A DNA stretch of 12,337 nt from positions 1 through 12,337 of the forward strand of contig JBJXGF010000159.1 of assembly GCA_046153015.1 (NCBI GenBank), read 5' to 3'. The first letter of the stretch is position 1; every line of letters starts with the position of its first letter. Source of the DNA: JBJXGF01 sp046153015 (lineage in GTDB: Bacteria > Actinomycetota > Acidimicrobiia > Acidimicrobiales > CAIXPF01). The position numbers and the translations under genes are program-made. Of this stretch, positions 1-6,040 are shown in pieces. The notes under the pieces are model-generated. The model saw nothing but the letters and a program-made list of their open reading frames with translations, was not told the origin of the DNA and searched no databases.

Positions 1-2
1 CG

Positions 3-287
3 GGCGAGCGGTCCGAAGCCGAACGCGCTCAGCGTATTGAGCGGGACGCAGCGTGCGTAGTCTCCCAAGCTCTGAGGCACCCCACGATCATGGTCCACCT
101 CCACCCCCAGCGCGCGGCAATCGCTGCTGGACCGCGAGTCGCCGCCCGCGCCACCAGCACCGCCGCTATGGCGGGGCGGCACGGCGGGGATTTTGGGGTT
201 CGATCTGGTGGGGCACGCCGTCGGGTTTGCGGACAATGGGCCGTTGCTGCTCATCGAGCTCGATGGTCCAGCGGTGGCCGTGGATGA
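3..287 (+). CDS. Possible C-terminal fragment of an unidentified protein cut by the window edge
   Basis: One plus-strand frame is open from base 3 to a stop ending at 287. Its first ~30 codons read like a charged helix (ERSEAERAQRIERDAA), which is more protein-like than the other two plus frames; those stop within the first 60 bases. After about base 150 the frame runs antisense to the end of the HNH gene and becomes Arg/Gly/Ala-rich shadow sequence. If a gene is here, its natural end may have been replaced when the HNH element arrived. I recognise no family. Bases 1-159 hold no other supportable feature. Confidence 0.2.
   Translation, partial: GERSEAERAQRIERDAACVVSQALRHPTIMVHLHPQRAAIAAGPRVAARATSTAAMAGRHGGDFGVRSGGARRRVCGQWAVAAHRARWSSGGRG
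160..179 (-). other. GC hairpin with the HNH stop codon in its loop
   Basis: CCGCC (160-164) pairs with GGCGG (175-179) across a 10-nt loop that contains the TAG stop (166-168) of the minus-strand HNH gene. No T-tract follows, so it is not a classic intrinsic terminator. The same stop-in-loop layout occurs at the other inverted-repeat arm (1530-1553). Confidence 0.4.
166..193 (-). repeat. Left arm of a 28-bp inverted repeat flanking the HNH gene
   Basis: Read on the minus strand, this arm begins AAATCCCCG and ends CCGCCATAG. It matches 1517-1544 on the plus strand in 26 of 28 positions; the two differences are C/T and T/C. It encodes the last residues NPRRAAPP and the stop codon of the HNH protein. 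The arms are 1,379 bp apart from outer edge to outer edge. No direct target-site duplication is visible outside them. Confidence 0.85.
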
Positions 288-1388
288 AGGTGTGGTGATG
301 GCGGCAGAGCAGGACGCCGTTGGTGATGGTGGTGGGGCCGCCGGTGGTCCAATCCTGGCAATGATGGATGTCGCAGCGGCTGGGAGGCTGGTCACAACCA
401 GGAAATCGGCAGCCCCGGTCGCGACGGACGACGGCGTGGGCGAGGGGGCGGGGCCAACGCCGTTGGGCGCGGCCGATGTCGAGCGGCTCGCTCTCGGCGC
501 CCAGCACCAGGCGGGTGAAGCTGGCGTCGCAGCCGTAGTGCTCGGGGAACGCTCCGTCGGGTTCGAGGCCGCCGTTCCCGTCGAGGCGGACGGTGAGGGT
601 GATGTGGCAACGGTCGGGCGAGCTGGCCTGGCCGAGCGGGACCCGCAACGCGCCGTCGACCAGGTCCATCAAGCCCTCGGCCCGTAGGGCGGCGACGCTC
701 AGCGCGGGAACGGTGGGGTCGCCGTCGCGTGCCCGCTGCAAATAGCCGCGTACTTCACGGTCCAGGGCCGAGGCGAGCAGGCGGCCGTGCTCGGGCGAGA
801 GGTGCAGCTCGCCGTTCCACCAGCCGTCGAAGCCCTCGGCCAAGCGGAACGACTCCTGCTCAGCCAAGCAGGCCAGGGCGGCGGGTCGGGGCTGTCGATC
901 GCGTCGACTCGCTCCAAGAACGCCCGGTGGGCGGCGGCGAAGCCGGCGAGGTCGCCGCTGGCGGCCAGGTCGGTCAACACCGCGTCGATCTCGTCGGTAC
1001 AGTGTTCCCCGTCCCGGTTCTTGGCCTCGACCAAGCGACGCACGTGCACGTCGTTCAACACGCCCTCCAGGGCGGCCAGCCGGGCGTGGCGCAGCCCGGC
1101 CATCACCACGCTGGAGTGCTGCAGCGCCCGGGCCGAACCGTTGGGCAGACCGGTTTGCGCAGTCAGCCACGAGACCGGCGAACGCCAACCCTCCGACGCC
1201 CAAACGCGGTCCCGCTGCGCGGCCACCACGACCTGGCGCGCCAGCTCGGCGACGGTGTTCACCAGCGCCTGCACCGCACCCACCGCTGCCGCCTCGTCGC
1301 CCGGTTCGAGGTCGTCGACCAGCGCCGCCGCGTCGCGGGTGAGCTGCGCCAGCTTCCCCAATTCCGCCACGATCCCTCCGCCCGGCAT
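166..1388 (-). pseudogene. DUF222 (13E12 family) HNH endonuclease, single frameshift
   Basis: This is a 13E12/DUF222-type protein with a C-terminal HNH nuclease domain, a family common and often multicopy in actinobacteria; its role is unsettled. The N-terminal DUF222 part starts at ATG 1388 (MPGGGIVAELGKLAQL). The C-terminal part is in another frame and carries a complete HNH motif: CRFPGCDQPPSRCDIHHC, then TNGVLLCRHHHTFIH. The two parts join near 860-893: one frame runs AIDSPDPPPW, the other continues LAEQESFRLAEGFDGWWNGEL. The span is 1,223 nt, one base short of 408 codons. A one-base deletion in a C/G-rich tract, or a sequencing error, is the simplest cause. Corrected, the protein would be about 407 aa, a normal family length. 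The nuclease residues look intact, so the lesion may be recent. ATG 1388 follows a TAAAAT box by six bases, suggesting a leaderless transcript. Confidence 0.85.
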
Positions 1389-1400
1389 GACTGTATTTTA
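1389..1400 (-). promoter_or_regulatory. Leaderless-type -10 box for the HNH gene
   Basis: On the minus strand TAAAAT (1400-1395) lies six bases before ATG 1388. This places the expected transcription start on or next to the A of the start codon, as in actinobacterial leaderless genes. No Shine-Dalgarno sequence is visible. The -35 region is weak (TCGACC-like near 1417-1422). Confidence 0.5.
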
Positions 1401-1475
1401 GCAGGAATCAGGGCCAGGTCGACGAGAATTACCTCAACACTATCTCTCCGTATTTACCGCACACTTGGAGGAAAC

Positions 1476-1544
1476 GTGAGGTCTATGGAGTGCGACCCGG
1501 CACGGCACGGGCGAGCAAATCCCCGTCGCGCCGCCCCGCCATAG
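1476..1544 (+). CDS. 22-residue mini-ORF sharing the HNH protein's C-terminus
   Basis: A GTG at 1476 is preceded by GGAGG (1467-1471) with a 4-nt spacer, and opens a 22-codon frame (VRSMECDPARHG, then RANPRRAAPP, stop TAG). Its last eight codons and stop lie in the right inverted-repeat arm and match the end of the HNH protein (NPRRAAPP). Upstream lies relatively AT-rich sequence with TATTTA (1451-1456). It could be the remnant of a second, oppositely oriented 13E12 gene that lost its body, a real small peptide, or chance. The ribosome site argues mildly against chance. There is no evidence of expression. Confidence 0.3.
   Translation: MRSMECDPARHGRANPRRAAPP
1517..1544 (+). repeat. Right arm of a 28-bp inverted repeat flanking the HNH gene
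   Basis: The plus strand reads AAATCCCCG to CCGCCATAG, the inverted partner of 166-193 with two mismatches. It ends exactly at the TAG of the mini-ORF, as the left arm ends at the TAG of the HNH gene, and stops 8 bp short of the SDR gene's stop codon (minus strand, 1553-1555). Confidence 0.85.
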
Positions 1545-1553
1545 GGGGGCGGC
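1530..1553. other. GC-rich stem-loop beyond the SDR stop codon
   Basis: GCCGCCCC (1530-1537) and GGGGCGGC (1546-1553) form a perfect 8-bp stem around an 8-nt loop containing CATAG. On the minus strand it lies just past the SDR stop and could slow or end transcription, but no T-tract follows. On the plus strand its loop holds the mini-ORF stop. It resembles the weaker hairpin at 160-179. Confidence 0.4.
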
Positions 1554-2515
1554 TACCGGTAGCGTTCGGGGTGGTCGGCCAGCTCGCGGATGAAGTCCTC
1601 GACGATCGCGTCGTGGTCGAGATGCGGCGCCCAGCCCCATTCGGCGCGCGCCCGCGTGTCGTCGATCTCGCGGCGCACGGCGAAGAGGGGTTGGATGGCG
1701 GGGTCGGGCTCGAAGTCGATCTTGGCGTCGGGCAGGCGCCGGCGGACGGCGTCGGCGAGCTGGCCGGCGGTGGGCGAGGGCGCCACGCCGCCCAGGTTGT
1801 AGTTGACGGTCTGGATGGCGTCCCGCGGCGCGTCGGCGAGCTGCAGCATGGCCGCTCCCGCCTCCTTGAAGTACACGAGCGTGAACGCGGTGTCCGGCGT
1901 GACCCACACCGTGAACGGCTGGCCGAGGGCGGGCCGTTCGATCACCCAGCTCGTCCACTGGGCCAGGCTCCAGGTGGTCACGCCGGGGCCGACGATGCCG
2001 GGGTAGCGGATGCCTCGGAAGTCGAGCCCGTACACCCGCCGGTAGTAGCGGCCGAGCAGCTCCCCGAACAGCTTGCCGACGCCGTAGATCAGGTCGGGCC
2101 GCTGGAGCGTCGAGTCGGTGATGTCCCCCGGCGGCTGCTCGGCGCCCACGTGCACGCCCATGCTGCTGGCGAAGAGGAACTGCTCCACGCCGTTCAGGCG
2201 CGCCGCCTCGAGCAGCGCGTGCGTGCCGTAGGCGTTGGCCTGCAGGGAGGCCTGCGGGTCCTTCTCGCTGGGTCCGGACAGGATGGCGCCCAGGTGGTAG
2301 ACGGCCCGGGGCCGCACCGCCTCGACCAACGCGTGCACCGCGGCGGCGTCGGCGAGGTCGAGCGGGTGCAGCGTGACCGCGTCGGTCACCCCGTGCAGAC
2401 GCTGGAGGTTGCCGCTCCGGTAGGACACATGCACCGGCTCCTCGCCGCGGGCGAGCAGGGCGCGCACCACCTCGGCGCCGATGAAGCCGGCGCCGCCGGT
2501 CACGAGGATCGTCAT
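1553..2515 (-). CDS. NAD(P)-dependent extended SDR, epimerase / L-threonine-dehydrogenase-like
   Basis: This is a cytoplasmic NAD(P)-dependent extended short-chain dehydrogenase of 320 aa, normal for the family. The Rossmann glycine motif TGGAGFIG is at residues 6-13. The catalytic YxxxK is at 144-148 (YGVGK), with the usual serine nearby (S117/S118 in FASSMG). The segment DFRGIRYPGIVGPG (165-178) resembles SDR-type L-threonine 3-dehydrogenases and UDP-sugar epimerases; the substrate cannot be fixed from sequence. ATG 2515 is chosen because the glycine motif must lie near the N-terminus and because it overlaps the TGA of the upstream oxidoreductase gene as ATGA. The frame stays open far upstream, but only as antisense-like sequence inside that gene. 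The overlap implies translational coupling and a shared pathway. Confidence 0.88.
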   Translation of the reverse strand: MTILVTGGAGFIGAEVVRALLARGEEPVHVSYRSGNLQRLHGVTDAVTLHPLDLADAAAVHALVEAVRPRAVYHLGAILSGPSEKDPQASLQANAYGTHALLEAARLNGVEQFLFASSMGVHVGAEQPPGDITDSTLQRPDLIYGVGKLFGELLGRYYRRVYGLDFRGIRYPGIVGPGVTTWSLAQWTSWVIERPALGQPFTVWVTPDTAFTLVYFKEAGAAMLQLADAPRDAIQTVNYNLGGVAPSPTAGQLADAVRRRLPDAKIDFEPDPAIQPLFAVRREIDDTRARAEWGWAPHLDHDAIVEDFIRELADHPERYR

Positions 2516-3447
2516 CGGCGGTAGTGGGGCAGCACGGTCTCGGCGAACAGGCGAGCCGGCTCCTTCGTGTCGCGCCCGAAGAACTCGATCACGAAGTGGG
2601 TGCAGCCAGCGGCCACGTGACGGTCGATGCAGTCGATCACCCGGTCCGGGGCGCCCCAGATGCCGTGCTCCTCGAGGTCGGCGCCCATGTGGCCGCCGTA
2701 GATCCGCTTGGCCTTCTCGAGGTGCTCCTGGGCGGTGGCGGCGTCGGGCGCGATCACCACGTTGCACTGCTGCGAGATCGTCACCTCCGCCGGGTCCCGC
2801 CCCGCCTCCTCGCAGCGCTGGCGGAACACCTTCACCTTGTGCGCCAGCGCGCTCTGGTGGGCGGCGCTGTTGTTCCAGATGTCGGCCCGCCGGGCGGCGA
2901 TGCCCATCAGCAGCTTCTCGCCGCCGCCGCCGATCAGGATCGGCGGGCGGCGCACCGGCTTGGGCTCGCAGAACACCCCGTCGGCCTTCGCCCAACGCCC
3001 GTCGAAGCTCACCTGCTCCTCGGTCCACATGCGGGTGAGCAGCTCGGCGGTCTCGTCGAGCGCCTGCATGCGGTCCTTCACCGCCGGGAACGGACAGCCG
3101 TAGCCCTCGAACTCCTGCTGGAACCAGCCCGAGCCGAGGCCGACCACCACCCGGCCCCCGGAGATCTGGTCGATCGTGGCCACCTGCTTGGCGAACACGG
3201 CCGGGTTGCGGAAGTTCGGCGGGGTCACGAGCGTGCCGAGCTCCGCCCGTTCGGTGAGCGGCGCCACCGCGGTGAGCAGGCTCCACGCCTCGAGGATGGC
3301 GTTCTGCGGGGCCGGCACCCCGTAGAGATGGTCGCAGACCCACAACGAGTCGAAGCCGAGGCGATCGAACTCCACCGCCGCGTCGCGGGTCTCGGCCCAC
3401 GTGCGCTTGATCTGGGGCAAGGTGACGCCGAAGTGCAGGGCTGCCAT
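2512..3447 (-). CDS. LLM-class (F420-dependent type) flavin oxidoreductase
   Basis: This 311-aa luciferase-like monooxygenase-family TIM-barrel protein probably uses coenzyme F420, as most actinobacterial relatives do; FMN is possible. Typical segments are the N-terminal strand FGVTLPQ (6-12), GFDSLWVCDHLYG (31-43), the SGGRVVVGLGSGWFQQEF signature (96-113), and PPILIGGGGEKLL (168-180), a phosphate-binding type loop. The end is intact (LFAETVLPHYRR). The substrate is unknown; annotated relatives act on lipids, alcohols or xenobiotics. The gene heads a two-gene minus-strand operon with the SDR. ATG 3447 sits eight bases behind a TAAGCT box and has no clear Shine-Dalgarno site, so a leaderless or near-leaderless message is likely. 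It is divergent from the thioesterase gene across a 38-bp gap. Confidence 0.9.
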   Translation of the reverse strand: MAALHFGVTLPQIKRTWAETRDAAVEFDRLGFDSLWVCDHLYGVPAPQNAILEAWSLLTAVAPLTERAELGTLVTPPNFRNPAVFAKQVATIDQISGGRVVVGLGSGWFQQEFEGYGCPFPAVKDRMQALDETAELLTRMWTEEQVSFDGRWAKADGVFCEPKPVRRPPILIGGGGEKLLMGIAARRADIWNNSAAHQSALAHKVKVFRQRCEEAGRDPAEVTISQQCNVVIAPDAATAQEHLEKAKRIYGGHMGADLEEHGIWGAPDRVIDCIDRHVAAGCTHFVIEFFGRDTKEPARLFAETVLPHYRR

Positions 3448-3455
3448 GGGCGCGC

Positions 3456-3461
3456 AGCTTA
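3456..3461 (-). promoter_or_regulatory. -10-like box for the LLM-SDR operon
   Basis: TAAGCT on the minus strand fits TANNNT and ends eight bases before ATG 3447. The divergent gene has a matching box at the same distance (3472-3477). A -35 box for either would lie inside the neighbouring start region. Confidence 0.35.
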
Positions 3462-3471
3462 GGCGGGGGGC

Positions 3472-3477
3472 TAGCTT
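3472..3477 (+). promoter_or_regulatory. -10-like box for the thioesterase gene
   Basis: TAGCTT on the plus strand fits TANNNT and ends eight bases before GTG 3486. There is no Shine-Dalgarno sequence in the spacer (GCCGCGCC), consistent with leaderless initiation. Confidence 0.35.
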
Positions 3478-3485
3478 GCCGCGCC

Positions 3486-4286
3486 GTGACCTACCCGCCT
3501 CCTGGCCACTACCTGCGACACCTGCGGATCTCCGAGGCCGCCCACGCGCCGGGCGAGATGATCGGGCGCATGGAGTGCACGCCGGACCTGGCCGGCGACG
3601 ACGGCTGCGTGCGGCTCGGACCCATCGCGGCGATGGTCGACGTGGTGGGCGCCGCCGCCTCCTACGACTACGCCGCGCCCGACTGGGCGGCCACGCTCGA
3701 CCTGTCGCTCCAGCTCGCCGGCCCGGTGACGGGCCCGCTGGTGGTGGCCCGGCCGGCCCTGCTGCGCTCCGGGGGCGGCACGATGGTGGTGGACCTGCCC
3801 CTCACCGACGGCGCCGACGCGCCGGTCGGGCGGGCCACGGTCACCTACACCCGCCTGCCGCGGCGCGACGACAACCCGCTGGCCCGGCCCACGCTGCCGC
3901 CCGACTACCCCCCGGTCGAGGCGGACCGGCCGAGCCTGTGGGGCTATCTCGGCCTGCGCGAGCGCGACGGCGGCGTGGAGCTCGACCGGATCGTGCCCGT
4001 GCACAACTCGATCGGCGCGGTCAACGGCGGCGCGTTGGCCACCCTCGCCGACGAGGCGGCGCTGCTCACCGCCCGGCGGGTGTTCGGGGGGCCGGCCCGC
4101 ACCACCGACTGCATGATCCACTACCTCGCCGCCGGGCGCACCGGCCCGCTCCACGCGCTGGCCACCCCCCAGCGCCACGACGCCTCGGGCCTCGTGCTGC
4201 GGGTCGAGATCACCGACACCGGCGACCCGCGCGGCGCCCGCCTGGTGACGCTCGTGACGGTGAACGCCCAACCCGTGGCCGGGTAG
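3486..4286 (+). CDS. Two-domain hotdog protein, PaaI/acyl-CoA thioesterase-like
   Basis: This 266-aa protein appears to contain two hotdog folds in tandem, as in thioesterases where one chain mimics a dimer. The second domain (about 150-266) has the clearer PaaI-like pattern: HNSIGAVNGGALATLADEAAL (173-193), with N180-G181-G182 and D189 where thioesterases place binding and catalytic groups, followed by a strand around 206-216. The first domain has a weaker counterpart, GPIAAMVDVVGAAASYD (45-61, D52). It probably hydrolyses or binds acyl-CoA thioesters in the cytoplasm. GTG 3486 fits the promoter-like box and the N-terminus MTYPPPGHYLRHL. An acyl-CoA dehydrogenase gene follows after 12 bp, supporting an acyl-CoA role. 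The substrate is unknown, and binding without catalysis is possible. Confidence 0.75.
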   Translation: MTYPPPGHYLRHLRISEAAHAPGEMIGRMECTPDLAGDDGCVRLGPIAAMVDVVGAAASYDYAAPDWAATLDLSLQLAGPVTGPLVVARPALLRSGGGTMVVDLPLTDGADAPVGRATVTYTRLPRRDDNPLARPTLPPDYPPVEADRPSLWGYLGLRERDGGVELDRIVPVHNSIGAVNGGALATLADEAALLTARRVFGGPARTTDCMIHYLAAGRTGPLHALATPQRHDASGLVLRVEITDTGDPRGARLVTLVTVNAQPVAG

Positions 4287-4298
4287 CGTCGCACGGCG

Positions 4299-5546
4299 AT
4301 GAACCCCACCTACTCCGCTGAGGCCGAGGCCTACCGCGCCAAGATCAAAGCCTTCCTCGCCCAGAACCTCCCCGCCGGCTGGAACGGCATCGGCGCCCTC
4401 GAGCCGGCCGAACGGGCCGAGTTCACCGAGGCGTGGCGGGCCAAGCTGGCCGCCAACAACCTCCTCGCGGTCAACTGGCCCAAGGCGTACGGCGGCGCCG
4501 GGCTGTCGCTCATCGAGCGGGTGGTGCTCAACGAGGAGTTCACCCGGGCCGGCGCGCCCACCGGCAACGACAACGACGGGTTCAGCATCGGCATGCTCGG
4601 CAACACGCTGATCGCCGCCGGCCGGGAGGACCAGAAGCGCCACTTCCTGCCCAAGATCATCAGCGGCGAGCACCGCTGGTGCCAGGGCTACTCGGAGCCG
4701 GGCTCGGGCTCCGACCTCGCCAACCTCGGCACGCGGGCCGCGCTCGACGGCGACGAATGGGTGCTGAACGGCCAGAAGATCTGGACCTCCAACGCCCACA
4801 CCGCCAACTGGATCTTCGTGCTCACCCGCACCAACCCCGACGCGGTGAAGCACCTCGGCATCACGTTCCTGCTGGCGCCGATGGACCAGCCCGGCATCGA
4901 GATCCGCCCGATCATCAACATCAACCGCCGCCACGACTTCAACGAGGTGTTCTTCACCGACGCCCGCACCCACAAGGACAACGTGGTCGGCGAGGTCAAC
5001 AACGGCTGGGCGGTGGCCAACACGCTGCTCGGCTTCGAACGCGGCGACAACGCCACCACGCTGTCGATCACCTTCCGAGACGAGCTCGACCGCCTCCTCG
5101 CCGTGGCCAAGGAGCGGGGCCGGGACCGCGACCCGACGATCCGCCAGCGCCTCGCCTGGGCCCACACCAAGGTGGAGATCATGCGCTTCCTCGGGCTGCG
5201 CACGCTCAGCTCGGCGCTGGAGGGAAAGCCGCCGGGGCCCGACGCGTCGATCAGCAAGCTGCTGTGGTCCGAGTACCACCAGGCCGTCACCGAGCTGGCG
5301 CTCGACGTGATCGGCCCCGAGGCCACCACCCCCTCGGGCCGCGACGCGGCCAACGCCATCATGGCCGACGCGCCCGGCTCGCCGTTCTCGACCCAGGGCT
5401 GGGTCACGACCTTCCTCGGCGCCCGCCCGGGGACGATCTACACCGGCACCAGCGAGATCCAGCGCAACATCATCGGCGACCGCGTGCTGGGCTTGCCGCG
5501 CGAGCCCCGTGCCGACGGCGGCGCCTGGAAAGACGCCCGCAGCTGA
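4299..5546 (+). CDS. Acyl-CoA dehydrogenase (FadE-type), with the C-terminal catalytic Glu position changed
   Basis: This FAD-dependent enzyme would oxidise an acyl-CoA to the 2-enoyl-CoA. At 415 aa it has the family's usual length. Motifs include QGYSEPGSGSDLA (129-141, flavin/substrate loop), KIWTSNAHTANW, and the C-terminal GTSEIQRNIIGDRVLGLPR. At the position where medium-chain enzymes carry the catalytic glutamate (YEGT) this protein has YTGT, with T382. The glutamate in GFERGD (E247) lies where isovaleryl- and long-chain-type enzymes place their base, so activity is likely kept; this alignment is mine and unverified. Many mycobacterial FadE proteins involved in steroid side-chain or branched acyl catabolism are built this way, some as heteromers. 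ATG 4299 follows the thioesterase stop by 12 bp. TAGCGT, overlapping that stop, may act as a -10 box. Confidence 0.9.
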   Translation: MNPTYSAEAEAYRAKIKAFLAQNLPAGWNGIGALEPAERAEFTEAWRAKLAANNLLAVNWPKAYGGAGLSLIERVVLNEEFTRAGAPTGNDNDGFSIGMLGNTLIAAGREDQKRHFLPKIISGEHRWCQGYSEPGSGSDLANLGTRAALDGDEWVLNGQKIWTSNAHTANWIFVLTRTNPDAVKHLGITFLLAPMDQPGIEIRPIININRRHDFNEVFFTDARTHKDNVVGEVNNGWAVANTLLGFERGDNATTLSITFRDELDRLLAVAKERGRDRDPTIRQRLAWAHTKVEIMRFLGLRTLSSALEGKPPGPDASISKLLWSEYHQAVTELALDVIGPEATTPSGRDAANAIMADAPGSPFSTQGWVTTFLGARPGTIYTGTSEIQRNIIGDRVLGLPREPRADGGAWKDARS

Positions 5547-5554
5547 ACTACTGT
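5526..5554 (+). promoter_or_regulatory. Promoter-like pair ahead of the TPP riboswitch
   Basis: TGGAAA (5526-5531) and TACTGT (5549-5554) are separated by exactly 17 bp. They overlap the end of the acyl-CoA dehydrogenase gene. A start near 5561 would give a transcript that begins just before the riboswitch. The match is suggestive only. Confidence 0.4.
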
Positions 5555-5568
5555 CGCTCCCACGTCCA

Positions 5569-5656
5569 CTGCTGGGGGCGCCGGCCACGGCTGAGAACCC
5601 GACCCGTCGGGTGACCCCAGGAACCTGATCTCGGTAATGCGAGCGGAGGGAAGCGG
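5569..5656 (+). ncRNA. TPP riboswitch (THI element)
   Basis: The conserved THI-box blocks occur in order: GGGGGCGCC (5574-5582), GGCTGAGA (5589-5596), a stem from CCCGA/TCGGG, GACCCCAGGAACCTGATC (5613-5630), TAATGC (5635-5640) and GGAGGGAA. P1 can form between CTGCT (5569-5573) and AGCGG (5652-5656). The aptamer binds thiamine pyrophosphate. It lies 83 nt before the first gene of a thiamine/pyrimidine uptake operon, a typical target. Confidence 0.95.
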
Positions 5657-5690
5657 GTGCGACGGCGAGCGATTCTCTCGTCTTTGGGCT

Positions 5691-5739
5691 CTTCCGGGCC
5701 GGCGCGCGCGAGGTCAGGCGCATCACGCTGGAGGCCCGC
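5691..5739 (+). promoter_or_regulatory. Likely translational expression platform of the TPP riboswitch
   Basis: The start ATG 5740 has a ribosome site GGAGG (5730-5734). CGGGCC (5695-5700) can pair with GGCCCG (5733-5738), covering two bases of that site and the spacer. Alternatively CTTCC (5691-5695) can pair with GGAGG itself with one G-U. No hairpin plus T-run is present in 5657-5739, so control of translation is more likely than intrinsic termination. Which helix the ligand favours cannot be read by eye. Confidence 0.45.
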
Positions 5740-6033
5740 ATGATCGTCGAGATCCAATGCCTGGCGTTCCCGCCGGGCACGGCCGAGAACCGGTACGAGC
5801 ACATCGAGGCGGCGATCGAGGCCGTGAAGCGCTCGGGCCTGTCCTACGAGGTGGGCCCGCTCGGCACCACCTTCGAGGGTGAGCCCGACGAGGTGTGGGC
5901 GCTGCTGCGGGCCGTGCACGAGGCCTGCCTCGCCAGCGGCGCCGACGGGCTGGTGTCGGTGGTCAAGCTCGAACAGACGCGAGCGGCGGACGCGGCGCCG
6001 ACCATGCGCTCACTCACCGCCAAGCACCGCTGA
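5740..6033 (+). CDS. Thiamine-binding protein, MTH1187/YkoF-like family
   Basis: This small 97-aa cytoplasmic protein has the pattern of the MTH1187/YkoF thiamine-binding family (COG0011 type): an N-terminal strand MIVEIQCLAFPPG, then HIEAAIEAVKRSGLSYEVGPLGTTFEG (the central GPLGTTFEG is characteristic), and a second helix DEVWALLRAVHEACLASGADG. Family members have ferredoxin-like folds and several bind thiamine. This is the first gene of a TPP-riboswitch operon and directly precedes an ABC transporter for a thiamine precursor, which supports a role in substrate capture or sensing. ATG 5740 is fixed by GGAGG five bases upstream. The permease start follows the stop by 7 bp. Confidence 0.88.
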   Translation: MIVEIQCLAFPPGTAENRYEHIEAAIEAVKRSGLSYEVGPLGTTFEGEPDEVWALLRAVHEACLASGADGLVSVVKLEQTRAADAAPTMRSLTAKHR

Positions 6034-6040
6034 GGCGGCG

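Noticed and set aside
855..895. Programmed -1 ribosomal frameshifting to join the two halves of the HNH gene
   Set aside because: The required shift is compatible with -1, but I see no X XXY YYZ slippery heptamer in frame in the joining region. A one-base deletion or read error is simpler.
166..1388. HNH gene as a homing endonuclease inside an intron or intein
   Set aside because: It is a free-standing DUF222 architecture and no split host gene or intein splice motifs are visible around it.
158..1552. Target-site duplication outside the inverted repeats, which would prove a transposon
   Set aside because: The bases next to the two arms (CACCGCCG on the left, GGGGGCGG on the right) are not a direct repeat, and there is no transposase. 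The unit is therefore reported only as a repeat-flanked HNH gene.
1553..1562. Perfect palindrome CTACCGGTAG at the SDR stop codon as an operator
   Set aside because: It is formed by the last codons and stop of the gene (TAC CGG TAG) and a 10-bp palindrome in such GC-rich DNA is weak evidence.
1490..2524. A 344-codon plus-strand frame opposite the SDR gene
   Set aside because: Antisense shadow with repetitive Gly/Val/Arg/His composition. The minus strand holds the Rossmann and YxxxK motifs.
5657..5739. Intrinsic terminator after the TPP aptamer
   Set aside because: No stable hairpin followed by a T-run is present; the closest run is CTTT near 5681. Translational control fits better.
3471..5804. 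A 777-codon open frame on the minus strand opposite the thioesterase and acyl-CoA dehydrogenase genes
   Set aside because: It is a GC-driven shadow: low-complexity Gly/Ala/Val/Arg/His sequence with no family motifs, while the plus-strand genes carry full catalytic motifs and the riboswitch lies within its upstream end.
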